Source: Hyphococcus sp. (lineage in GTDB: Bacteria; Pseudomonadota; Alphaproteobacteria; Caulobacterales; Parvularculaceae). From it: 64,000 nt of DNA. Shown here piece by piece: positions 56,632-63,895 of the stretch (positions within the stretch are counted from its first letter, which is position 1; each line of letters opens with the position of its first letter). The translations under genes and the position numbers were made by a program. The DNA lies in contig JANQON010000009.1 in NCBI GenBank assembly GCA_028289605.1, positions 434,001-498,000 of the forward strand. The letters are read 5' to 3'. The notes under the pieces are model-generated. The model saw only the letters and a list, made by a program, of their open reading frames with translations. It was not told where the DNA came from and searched no databases.

Positions 56632-58149
56632 ATGGATAAAATCAGCTTTTCTGATATCGGCGAGCACGTGGTCGATGAAATCATCGATACGGTTGAAACG
56701 CCCATTGCGCTGCTGGGCGGGGACGGCGTTATCCTTCGATTCAATCGCGCTTGCGAAATGCTGACAGGGTTCTCGCAGTCCGAAGCCCTCGGCCGAAAAG
56801 TCTGGGACTTTCTCATTATTGAAGAAGAGATCGAGGCCGTGCGTCAGGTGTTTGCGATGACCTGCGCGAAGGACCTTCCCACGCACTATACCAACTACTG
56901 GAAGACAAAATCCGGCAAGCGAAGACTGCTTAGCTGGTCAAACAAGACCCTGCGCGATGACTCCGGCGCCGTCGCGGCGGTGCTGGCCACAGCGCTGGAC
57001 ATCACCGAACTGCGCTCGGCCGAAAGCGATCTCACGGAAAGTCAGGCGTTCCTGCGCTCCATTGTCGACGCCTCGCCGGTCGCTGTCGTGACCATCAATG
57101 ATCGCGCGCAAATCCTGTCGTTCAGCCGGCAGGCGGAAACGACGTTTGGGTATCGCGAAACGCACGTTCTGGGCAAAAACGTAAAGATCCTAATGCCCGA
57201 ACCGGATCGCGCCCGACACGACGATTATATCGACCGTTTTCTGGAGACTGGCGAAAAACGCATCATTGGTCGGGCGCGCCGCGTGAAGGCAATGCGTTCG
57301 ACCGGCGAGGTGTTTCCAGCTTTGCTGCATGTGACTGAGTTCACAGACGGCGAGCGCGTTTTTGTGGGCTTTGTCGAAGACCTGTCTGAGAAAGAAGAAA
57401 CCGAACGGCGCCTCTCCGACACTCAATTTCAGTTGCAACACGCCGGGCGCGTCGGCGCCATGGGTGAAATCGCCACCTCCATCGCTCATGAACTGAATCA
57501 GCCCCTCACCGCAGCGGCGAGCCTGGCGGGCGCGGTATCTCTGACGCTGAAAAAGGCGCAATGCGACCGCTGCGACGACGCGATCATACTGCTCGACGAC
57601 GTGGTCAGCGAAATCAAGCGCGCCAGCGAGATCATCCATCAAATGCGCGAATTCGTACGTAAGCGGAAGACGACGAAGAGCCTGCATGACGTGAACAAGA
57701 TCGTTGAAGACGCCGCCGCATTGGCGATCATCGGCGCTGACGCCGACGGCGTCGAGGTTAAGTGGGATCTGTCTGAAGACGTCGGCAAAGTGTCTCTGGA
57801 CCGTATTCAGATCCAGCAGGTTGTCACCAACCTCATCCGGAACGCCATTGACGCAATGCACGAAGCGCCGCAACGGATTTTGACGATTTCCACCAGAAAA
57901 AGGGCGCGAGAGATAGAGGTCAGCATCGCCGACACCGGCCCGGGCTTGAACAAGGATCTGAAGAAAACGCTGTTCGAGCCGTTCGTTTCCAGCAAAAAAG
58001 AAGGCATAGGCGTCGGCCTATCCATTTCAAAAACCATAATTGACGCACATCAAGGCGAAATCGATGCAGCCGATCTAGAATCAGGGGGGTGTGTGTTCAC
58101 GTTCAACTTGCCGGCGGGGAACGATGAATCGGTCGGCGATAATCCCTAG
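56632..58149 (+). CDS. fixL: FixL-type oxygen-sensing histidine kinase
   Basis: About 505 residues from ATG 56632 (ATG 56590 is also open). PAS domain 1 spans about residues 10-125. PAS domain 2 (about 140-260) is the haem type: MPEPDRARHDDYIDRF carries the proximal His (His196, equal to His200 of Bradyrhizobium FixL), and Arg216 sits exactly 20 residues on, like Arg220, the switch residue. The kinase core has IAHELNQPLTAAASLAG (His286), NLIRNAIDAM, DTGPGL and GVGLSIS. No membrane spans, so it is cytosolic like Bradyrhizobium FixL. It overlaps fixJ by 26 bases. It should phosphorylate FixJ when oxygen is low. Confidence 0.92.
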   Translation: MDKISFSDIGEHVVDEIIDTVETPIALLGGDGVILRFNRACEMLTGFSQSEALGRKVWDFLIIEEEIEAVRQVFAMTCAKDLPTHYTNYWKTKSGKRRLLSWSNKTLRDDSGAVAAVLATALDITELRSAESDLTESQAFLRSIVDASPVAVVTINDRAQILSFSRQAETTFGYRETHVLGKNVKILMPEPDRARHDDYIDRFLETGEKRIIGRARRVKAMRSTGEVFPALLHVTEFTDGERVFVGFVEDLSEKEETERRLSDTQFQLQHAGRVGAMGEIATSIAHELNQPLTAAASLAGAVSLTLKKAQCDRCDDAIILLDDVVSEIKRASEIIHQMREFVRKRKTTKSLHDVNKIVEDAAALAIIGADADGVEVKWDLSEDVGKVSLDRIQIQQVVTNLIRNAIDAMHEAPQRILTISTRKRAREIEVSIADTGPGLNKDLKKTLFEPFVSSKKEGIGVGLSISKTIIDAHQGEIDAADLESGGCVFTFNLPAGNDESVGDNP

Positions 58150-58774
58150 GGGCGCTGTCTTTCTTGTCGACGACGACGTCTCCGTGCAACGCGGAGTCGC
58201 GGCGTTGTTGAGGGCCGCCGACTATGAGACAACTGTTTTCAAATCGGGCGACGAATTTTTGGCCAAATTATCTGAGCTCGACCGCCAAAACGCCGTTGTT
58301 CTGGTCGACGTGTGCATGCCGGGCATTCAAGGCCTGGAGCTGCAAGAGCGCCTCAACGCCGATGGCGTCCGCCTGCCCGTCATCGTGATGACTGCGCATG
58401 GAGATATCCCCATGGCCGTGCGCGCAATGCGCAACGGCGCGGTCGACTTCCTGCAAAAGCCCTTCACCGTAGACGAAGTCACCGGCGCCCTCGATAGAGC
58501 GCTCTCGATGCAGACGCCGCCGTCCAGACAAATCGAAAGCAGCGCTAACGGCGATTTGCATGCGCGATATGAATCTCTGACCCCTCGTGAAAACGAAGTC
58601 TTCCGTCAGATTGTGCAAGGAGACACCAATAAGGAAATCGCCCGGCTGTTCGACATCAGTCCCCGGACAATCGAAGTCCATCGTCAGCGGATCATGACGA
58701 AAATGAAAGCGGACAGTCTCGCCGATCTGGTTCGGATGGCGGTTGCATTGGACGTCGGAGATTCGCAAGCATAA
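58124..58774 (+). CDS. fixJ: FixJ-type response regulator
   Basis: 216 residues from ATG 58124, preceded by GGGGAACG, which overlaps the end of fixL and implies coupled translation. Receiver domain: VFLVDDDVSVQRGV, phosphorylated Asp in VVLVDVCMPGIQG, VIVMTAHGDIPMAVRAMRNGAVDFLQKPF. The LuxR-type DNA-binding domain is SLTPRENEVFRQIVQGDTNKEIARLFDISPRTIEVHRQRIMTKM. The sequence is close to FixJ throughout. The known main target is fixK; candidate sites lie in front of the fixK gene downstream. Confidence 0.93.
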   Translation: MNRSAIIPRGAVFLVDDDVSVQRGVAALLRAADYETTVFKSGDEFLAKLSELDRQNAVVLVDVCMPGIQGLELQERLNADGVRLPVIVMTAHGDIPMAVRAMRNGAVDFLQKPFTVDEVTGALDRALSMQTPPSRQIESSANGDLHARYESLTPRENEVFRQIVQGDTNKEIARLFDISPRTIEVHRQRIMTKMKADSLADLVRMAVALDVGDSQA

Positions 58775-58804
58775 ATCCCGAAAAATGAGCACTGGAGGCG
58801 CAGC

Positions 58805-59530
58805 GTGACGCAACTGGAACACGAGCACTCGGCTGAGGCCATCGCTGCGCGATTGTCAAAACAGCCTGGACCGAGCTATTTGCGCGATTGGGTTCTCGGC
58901 GGTGTTGACGGCGCCATTACCACCTTTGCGATCGTCGCCGGCGTCGCCGGCGCCGGGCTCTCTTACTCAATTGTGATTATTCTCGGCGTCGCGAATCTCA
59001 TCGCCGACGGCATTTCCATGGCCGCGGGCAACTATAGCGGGGTTAAAGCGGAGAACGACGAATACGCCCGCCTGCGCCAGATGGAGCGACGGCATATAGA
59101 GAAGACCCCCGACGGAGAACGCGAAGAAGTGAGACAGATTTTTGCGGGTAAAGGTTTTGAAGGAGACGATCTTGAGCGCGCCGTTGACGTCATTACCGCA
59201 AACGAGGAGCGCTGGATCGACTTCATGCTCACTGAAGAATTCGGTCTGCCGAAAGGCCAGCGCCCGGCTTTACCAGCCGCGCTTGCGACGTTCGCCGCGT
59301 TTGTCGTGTGCGGCGCCATTCCTTTGGTCCCCTATCTCTTCGGAATGGATGACAGCTTTGTTGCCGCGGCGATCGGAACAGGCGTCGCATTTTTCCTGAT
59401 TGGCGCGCTGAAATCGAAGTGGTCGACGATCCGCTGGTGGGTTTCCGGCGCCGAAACGCTCTCAATCGGCGCAGCAGCGGCGGTCGCAGCGTTCGTGATC
59501 GGCGACTTCCTGGAAAAACTCGTGGCCTAA
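58805..59530 (+). CDS. VIT1/CCC1 family iron/manganese transporter
   Basis: 241 residues starting at GTG with GGAGGCG in front. Five spans are visible: YLRDWVLGGVDGAITTFAIVAGVAGA, IVIILGVANLIADGISMAAGNYSG, two in the third quarter, and the C-terminal pair. The hydrophilic loop after span 2 (YARLRQMERRHIEKTPDGEREEVRQIF, EEFGLP) carries the Glu-rich metal-binding part known in the family. Members move iron or manganese across membranes in plants, yeasts and bacteria. It lies 30 bases after fixJ in the same direction, so it is probably co-transcribed with fixLJ. That link to oxygen sensing suggests a role in iron control at low oxygen. Confidence 0.88.
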   Translation: MTQLEHEHSAEAIAARLSKQPGPSYLRDWVLGGVDGAITTFAIVAGVAGAGLSYSIVIILGVANLIADGISMAAGNYSGVKAENDEYARLRQMERRHIEKTPDGEREEVRQIFAGKGFEGDDLERAVDVITANEERWIDFMLTEEFGLPKGQRPALPAALATFAAFVVCGAIPLVPYLFGMDDSFVAAAIGTGVAFFLIGALKSKWSTIRWWVSGAETLSIGAAAAVAAFVIGDFLEKLVA

Positions 59531-59561
59531 TCGGGCCGCCTGCAAGGTTTGATACGTACAA

Positions 59562-59569
59562 CTACGTAT
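59562..59569. promoter_or_regulatory. Candidate FixJ box 1 (CTACGTAT)
   Basis: On the minus strand this reads ATACGTAG and contains TACGTAG, which fits the known FixJ half-site TAMGTAG. A second ACGTA block (GATACGTAC) lies just to the left at 59551-59559. The distance to fixK (about 200 bases) suggests an upstream or accessory site. Confidence 0.45.
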
Positions 59570-59672
59570 GCGCACGCTGGACGCCAGCGCTGAGGAAACA
59601 TCCGTCTTTTGCGGCTTTTGCGCTGGCTTGTCATGAACAAAGACGTTTCCTCTTTTGCACAGCCGCTACTGT

Positions 59673-59680
59673 CTACGTAT
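59673..59680. promoter_or_regulatory. Candidate FixJ box 2 (CTACGTAT) upstream of fixK
   Basis: An exact copy of the 8-mer at 59562, exactly 111 bases away, and 92-99 bases in front of the fixK start codon. The position fits an activator site behind a transcription start near 59730. It contains TACGTAG on the minus strand, the known FixJ half-site. Confidence 0.5.
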
Positions 59681-59771
59681 TTGCTCCGACTTAAAGCCGG
59701 ATAGTGCGGCGCCTTTATATACACGGGTAGCGTGGCGGATCGTCTTGAAACAGGGAGAGGGAGACTAAACC

Positions 59772-60464
59772 ATGACGGCTCTCGTTAAGGCTGAAGCATT
59801 TCACACCGGCGCAGTTCCATTCAATTCGGAAATAGTCATCGACGCCTCACGCCTCGCCGCCGGCGCGTCTCTGAAGACGTTGCGCGCCGGGGAAACGCTT
59901 TTCGTGGAGGGCGATCGCGCACCGTTCTGTTATCAAGTCGTTAGCGGCGTGATCAAGGAATACAATACGCTCGAAGACGGCCGACGCCAGGTTGCAGATT
60001 TTTACAGCGTCGGCGATCTGTTCGGGTTTTCAGAAGCAAAGCACCACCTTTGTTCCGCCGAAGCCGTCACCGACGGCACGGTCAGGTGCTATCCTAAAGA
60101 CGCCTATCTGCGCGCCATATCGTCCTCGCCGGAGTTGTCGTATCAGTTTCTTGGCGCATTGATGTCGCGATTGCATCGCACGCGGGAACGTATGATTGTG
60201 TTGGGCCGCATGAGCGCGGCGCAAAGGGTCGCTGCTTTTTTGCTGCGCCTGTCGGCGGAACAGCAAACCCTGCACGGCGTTACATTTCTGATGAGCCGTC
60301 AGGACATCGCCGATCACTTGGGGCTGACAATCGAGACAGTGTGCAGGATCTTGACGTCGTTCAAGAAATCCCGGCTCATTGAAATGAAAACGGCACGGCT
60401 CTTTGACGTGCTCGACATCGCCGCGCTTGACGCCGTCGCCAACGGCGTCGCGCGCCCGCACTGA
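59772..60464 (+). CDS. fixK: FixK-type Crp/Fnr family regulator
   Basis: 230 residues, with GGGAGAGGGAG in front. The N-terminal cyclic-nucleotide-type beta roll is present (LRAGETLFVEGDRAPFCYQVVSGVIKEYNTLEDGRRQVADFYSVGDLFGF), but there is no N-terminal Cys cluster, so it is FixK-like and not an iron-sulfur FNR. The long helix (FLGALMSRLHRTRERMIVLGRMSAAQRVAAFLLRL) leads to a winged helix with the recognition segment LGLTIETVCRILTSF, whose Glu and Arg suit TTGA-type boxes. It lies after fixL-fixJ-VIT and before its own likely targets. Activation by FixJ is inferred from boxes in front. Confidence 0.92.
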   Translation: MTALVKAEAFHTGAVPFNSEIVIDASRLAAGASLKTLRAGETLFVEGDRAPFCYQVVSGVIKEYNTLEDGRRQVADFYSVGDLFGFSEAKHHLCSAEAVTDGTVRCYPKDAYLRAISSSPELSYQFLGALMSRLHRTRERMIVLGRMSAAQRVAAFLLRLSAEQQTLHGVTFLMSRQDIADHLGLTIETVCRILTSFKKSRLIEMKTARLFDVLDIAALDAVANGVARPH

Positions 60465-60489
60465 ACGCTTTTTCATTACGGCCGAAAAA

Positions 60490-60516
60490 AGCTCCCCATT
60501 GGGGAAATGGGGAGCT
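60490..60516 (-). terminator. Hairpin terminator between fixK and hsp20 (best on the minus strand)
   Basis: Ten-base-pair stem AGCTCCCCAT / ATGGGGAGCT with a seven-base loop. On the minus strand it is followed by six T, so it ends hsp20 transcripts well. On the plus strand it is followed by ACAGTTTT, a weaker stop for fixK. Confidence 0.85.
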
Positions 60517-60549
60517 ACAGTTTTCGCCACTCTTTACGCCACGGGAGTC

Positions 60550-61041
60550 TCAGGTCGTCTGGATAGCAATCTTGCGTTCCTGCTCTTTCGCGGATTGCGA
60601 TTTCGGAAGTCGGACTTTGAGTACGCCCTTTTTGAAGGTTGCATCGACGCGGTCATGGTCAACCTCGCAGGGCAGCGGAATTGTACGGGAGAAGGCGCCG
60701 TATGCGCGCTCAGCTCGATAGAAGTTCTTTTTCTTTTCTTCGCTTTCATGCTTGCGCTCGCCATGGATCGTTACGGCGCCGTCGCGAAGCGTCACGTCGA
60801 TGTCGTCTTCCTCCATACCGGGCAGATCAGCGGTGAGTTCAAGCGCGTCGTCACTTTCGCTTAAATCGACCGAGGCCAGTACGCCGCGCCGGCCGGGCTC
60901 ACGGTCACCGGCGAACTGCGGCAGAAAGTCGTCGAACAATCGGTCCATTTCTTCGTACATGCGCTCGAACGGAGTGAGCGCGCCGGCGCGCGCCGCCTGG
61001 CGACGGCGATGCCTGAACGGAACAAGATCGTTGAGTTCCAT
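60550..61041 (-). CDS. Hsp20/alpha-crystallin small heat-shock protein
   Basis: 163 residues, normal length. ATG follows CAGGAGGAATGT. The N-terminal helix region is TPFERMYEEMDRLFDDFLPQFAG. The alpha-crystallin core has SVDLSESDDALELTADLPGMEEDDIDVTLRDGAVTIHGERKHE and RAYGAFSRTIPLPCEVDHDRVDATFKKGVLKVRLPK, ending in a tail with KIAI in place of the usual I-x-I motif (ERKIAIQTT). It holds denaturing proteins for refolding. A FixK-type box lies 77-90 bases in front, so it is probably made at low oxygen, as seen for some Hsp20 in other alphaproteobacteria. Confidence 0.95.
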   Translation of the reverse strand: MELNDLVPFRHRRRQAARAGALTPFERMYEEMDRLFDDFLPQFAGDREPGRRGVLASVDLSESDDALELTADLPGMEEDDIDVTLRDGAVTIHGERKHESEEKKKNFYRAERAYGAFSRTIPLPCEVDHDRVDATFKKGVLKVRLPKSQSAKEQERKIAIQTT

Positions 61042-61117
61042 ACATTCCTCCTGAATTCGAATCGCGGCGCGTTTCGCCGCTCACCGTCCCAACATAGGCT
61101 CTCTTCACCTGGCGTCT

Positions 61118-61131
61118 TTGACCGGGGTCAA
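61118..61131. promoter_or_regulatory. FixK/FNR-type box TTGACCGGGGTCAA upstream of hsp20
   Basis: A perfect TTGA-N6-TCAA palindrome. With a start of transcription about 41 bases downstream (61083) a TATGTT hexamer sits at the -10 position on the minus strand. This fits a class II FixK/FNR promoter for hsp20. Confidence 0.7.
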
Positions 61132-61201
61132 ACCGGAACGGTTTTGTTTTAAAAAAGAGAGACCAAAAAGCCTGCGAAACGCAGCAGACGCCATTTCTCG
61201 G

Positions 61202-62719
61202 TCAGCCTTCCAGATCAAGCGCCTTGGCCGCTCGCTGCAGCGTATCCAATGCGCTTCCGTCAGCCTGCACCACATGCCAGGCGCCGGGGTCGACGCCGCG
61301 GGCAAGTTGTTTTTCAAGAATGCGGGCGGTTGCGTCCGACGCGCCGCTCGAGCGGGCCTTTATCCGCTTCATCAAGACTTCTCTCGGCGCCGTGAGCCAC
61401 ACGCCGTCAAACGGGACAGAGGCGTTCGCGGCCGTTTCTTCCGCCGCCGTCCGGGACGCCGCATCCAAAAAGGTGGCGTCCAACACAACTGGCTGTCCTG
61501 CACGCAGAACGCGGCGCGCATCCTTCATAAGACGGCGGTAGACCGCAGCAGAGTGAGCTTGACCATACCCCTCCTCGGCCAACGGCGCTTCCGGCTCTTG
61601 ATTGAGCAGCCGCTTTCGAACGACGTCGCTACGCAGAAGGACCGCGCCCAGACGTCCGTTCAACAGCATGGCGAGCGATCCGGCGAGCGTTGATTTGCCG
61701 GTCGCCGAATAACCGCCGACGGCGACCAGCCGCGGCGTGTGTTCACCGATCAGGAATTCAAGAGCGATATCGAGGTAGCGTTCAGCAATACGCTTGTTCT
61801 TGTCTGGTTGCGTCGGCAGGCTCAAAACCATGGCGCGCACGGCCGCGCGCATCGACAGGAACAGCGGCAGCAATTGCACGCCGGCATAGTCCCGCGTGAT
61901 GCTGAGATAGCGATTGAGGAGGATATTCGCCATCTCGCCGCAATTGTGATGAACAAGATCCATCAGCGTGAACGCCAGATCGTACAAGACGTCGATATTG
62001 GCGAGGTCGTCATTGAACTCGATGGCGTCAAACGGCGTCGCCTTGCCCTGATAGATGCAGATATTCGCAAGATGCAGATCGCCGTGGCAATGACGGACCC
62101 ATCCGTGCCGGCGTCGCGCCTCGAGAGACGGCGCCAGCCTTTCACAGGAATCAAACGCCAGCGTCGTCCAACGGGCGACATCCCGTTCGCGCGTGACGCT
62201 GATTTGATGGTCATGCAGGGTCGTGGAAATCTGTTCGACCACCGTCGGTACGCCGCCGCCTGATTTGAAATCGTTGACGATAGCAGCCGATTGGTGAAAG
62301 CCGGCAATGACATCTGCCAGTTCTTTGACCGCACCGATTTCCAGCTTCTCGTTGGCGACCAGAATGTCGAACTGCTGTTGCGTGTCGAAACGCGCCATTT
62401 CCACCGCCCAGTCGACCGGCGGGCCCACGCCGCTCCAGCCGACAGCGCCGTCGTCGTCATAGAGCGGGACGGCGCGGCGATAAATCTCCGGCGCGGTGCG
62501 CCGGTTGATCTCGACCTCTTTCTCGCATGCGGCCTTGCGCAGCATCACCGTTGAAAAGTCGGCGAAGTCATATCGGATCGCCCGCTTGATCTTGTAGGCT
62601 CGGTCTTCCGTCAGAAAGACATGCGAAAGATGGGTGTCGATCCGTCTGACGGCCGATCCGCCGTGGCTTGCCGGCGACGATAGAAAGTCGACGACGCGTT
62701 GCTGCGAGTCGCAGATCAT
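61202..62719 (-). CDS. Fused aminoglycoside phosphotransferase-like and AAA-type kinase protein
   Basis: About 505 residues. The N-terminal half (about 1-330) is a phosphotransferase fold: LSHVFLTEDRAYKIKRAI, then the catalytic loop HCHGDLHLANICIY and the metal-binding IEFND. The C-terminal half (about 335-505) is an AAA_33-type nucleotide kinase with the P-loop GGYSATGKSTLAGSLA. This pair is known as a conserved but uncharacterised bifunctional family, often coded with universal stress proteins. ATG 62719 (or GTG 62722) follows AGGAAAAA, 19 bases after the usp stop, so the two form one operon. Drug resistance is not implied; the true substrate is unknown. Confidence 0.88.
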   Translation of the reverse strand: MICDSQQRVVDFLSSPASHGGSAVRRIDTHLSHVFLTEDRAYKIKRAIRYDFADFSTVMLRKAACEKEVEINRRTAPEIYRRAVPLYDDDGAVGWSGVGPPVDWAVEMARFDTQQQFDILVANEKLEIGAVKELADVIAGFHQSAAIVNDFKSGGGVPTVVEQISTTLHDHQISVTRERDVARWTTLAFDSCERLAPSLEARRRHGWVRHCHGDLHLANICIYQGKATPFDAIEFNDDLANIDVLYDLAFTLMDLVHHNCGEMANILLNRYLSITRDYAGVQLLPLFLSMRAAVRAMVLSLPTQPDKNKRIAERYLDIALEFLIGEHTPRLVAVGGYSATGKSTLAGSLAMLLNGRLGAVLLRSDVVRKRLLNQEPEAPLAEEGYGQAHSAAVYRRLMKDARRVLRAGQPVVLDATFLDAASRTAAEETAANASVPFDGVWLTAPREVLMKRIKARSSGASDATARILEKQLARGVDPGAWHVVQADGSALDTLQRAAKALDLEG

Positions 62720-62741
62720 CACTTTTTCCTGATGCGGCGCG

Positions 62742-63623
62742 TTAGTGCGCCATAAACAGCGGGATGCCGGATTCCTTGAGCAGATACCGCGTAAACCCGC
62801 CCCAAATCACCTCGCGCAACCGACTATGCGAATACGCGCCCATAACGATGAGATCGGCTTTTCTCGTTTTGGCGTGAGACAGAAACGTCTCCTCGGCGTC
62901 GTCGCCTTTTTCCAGCCTCGCGGCGAGGCTGGAGGCATGGACCCCGTGCAGCTTGAGGTGAGAGACGACATGATCGGCCGGTTCGGCGCCCGTGCGGATG
63001 GCTCCAACCGACGCGACTGTGACATCGCGAGCCTGTTTCAGGATCGGCATCGCCGCGGCGATCGCTCTGGCCGCCTCGCGCCCGCCGTCCCACGCAACCA
63101 TAATGGTGTCAGGAAACTCAAACGGTTTTGCGTCGCCCGGAACAATCAGGACTGGCCGCCCTGACTGGAACACCAGTTCCTTGATCAGTTCCAGTTCATC
63201 CTGCGGCGCGTCCGGTCCGGACGTTGCGAGCACGGCGAGATCGGCGACGCGGCCGCGCTTGGAAAAGTCATAGGAGGTCCTGGGGTCTACATCGCTCCAG
63301 GACGCCGTTGTTCCTTTGTCGTCGGTGTGTTCGGCTTCGCTATAGAGGCCGACATCGTGTTTCGCACATTGCGTTTCGAAGATCCTTTGCAGAGCTTCGG
63401 CCTGTTGACTGGCCTGCTCTTGGAGCGCGTCGATGGTCGCTTGAACGTAGTTGACAGCGATCGGATAGTAGCCTCCGCCCAATTGCGCGGCGGTGATCGG
63501 TGGACGCATGTAAACGACGTCAAGATGCGCTTTGAACCGATCGGCGAGCGCGACCGCCGCGTCGAACGCCGCCGGACCGGATTGCTCCTTCAGAAACGGG
63601 ACCATGATCTTTTGAAATGCCAT
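62742..63623 (-). CDS. Universal stress protein with two UspA domains
   Basis: 293 residues from ATG 63623 (GGAGG in front); the frame is open to 63650. There are two Usp domains: residues 1 to about 155 (KIMVPFLKEQSGPAAFDAAVALADRFKAHLDVVYMRPP), which lacks the ATP loop, and about 165-293 with the ATP-binding pattern MGAYSHSRLREVIWGGFTRYLL. Double-domain Usp proteins are common in stress and low-oxygen regulons. A perfect FNR/FixK box is 55-68 bases in front. It is first in an operon with the phosphotransferase/kinase fusion. Confidence 0.93.
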   Translation of the reverse strand: MAFQKIMVPFLKEQSGPAAFDAAVALADRFKAHLDVVYMRPPITAAQLGGGYYPIAVNYVQATIDALQEQASQQAEALQRIFETQCAKHDVGLYSEAEHTDDKGTTASWSDVDPRTSYDFSKRGRVADLAVLATSGPDAPQDELELIKELVFQSGRPVLIVPGDAKPFEFPDTIMVAWDGGREAARAIAAAMPILKQARDVTVASVGAIRTGAEPADHVVSHLKLHGVHASSLAARLEKGDDAEETFLSHAKTRKADLIVMGAYSHSRLREVIWGGFTRYLLKESGIPLFMAH

Positions 63624-63677
63624 TGCGCAGACCTCCGTTGTGCGAAACAACGCTACGGCGGAATGGCGCCGCCGTAT

Positions 63678-63691
63678 TTGATAAGGATCAA
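63678..63691. promoter_or_regulatory. FNR/FixK box TTGATAAGGATCAA upstream of usp
   Basis: A perfect match to TTGAT-N4-ATCAA. Its centre is 41 bases in front of a possible usp transcription start near 63643, the standard class II activator spacing, with TAGCGT as a -10 candidate on the minus strand. Confidence 0.85.
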
Positions 63692-63714
63692 GGGCTTAGA
63701 CGGTAACGCGTGGC

Positions 63715-63728
63715 TTGATAATGATCAG
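63715..63728. promoter_or_regulatory. Near-perfect FNR/FixK box TTGATAATGATCAG
   Basis: One mismatch (final G) to TTGAT-N4-ATCAA. It lies 23 bases beyond the usp box and could be a second, weaker site for either direction. Confidence 0.5.
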
Positions 63729-63801
63729 GTGCTCCGCAGGGGCCGACGCACAGGAATACACGCATGAGGCGTAGCGTGAAGGCGGCGGCGGCGGCGTAGT
63801 A

Positions 63802-63815
63802 ACATTGAGCTAGGT
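63802..63815. promoter_or_regulatory. FixK-type box TTGAGCTAGGTCAA upstream of the ABC gene
   Basis: A perfect TTGA-N6-TCAA match. It is centred about 87 bases in front of the ABC ATPase start; a TATGCT hexamer at 63841 would give a transcription start near 63851, again the class II spacing for FixK/FNR. Confidence 0.6.
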
Positions 63816-63895
63816 CAAGCGCCGAATGGGCGACGCCGCCTATGCTGGCCGCCGCAACAGCGCGCAATACGCCTGAGAACCACGCGGAGGAAACG

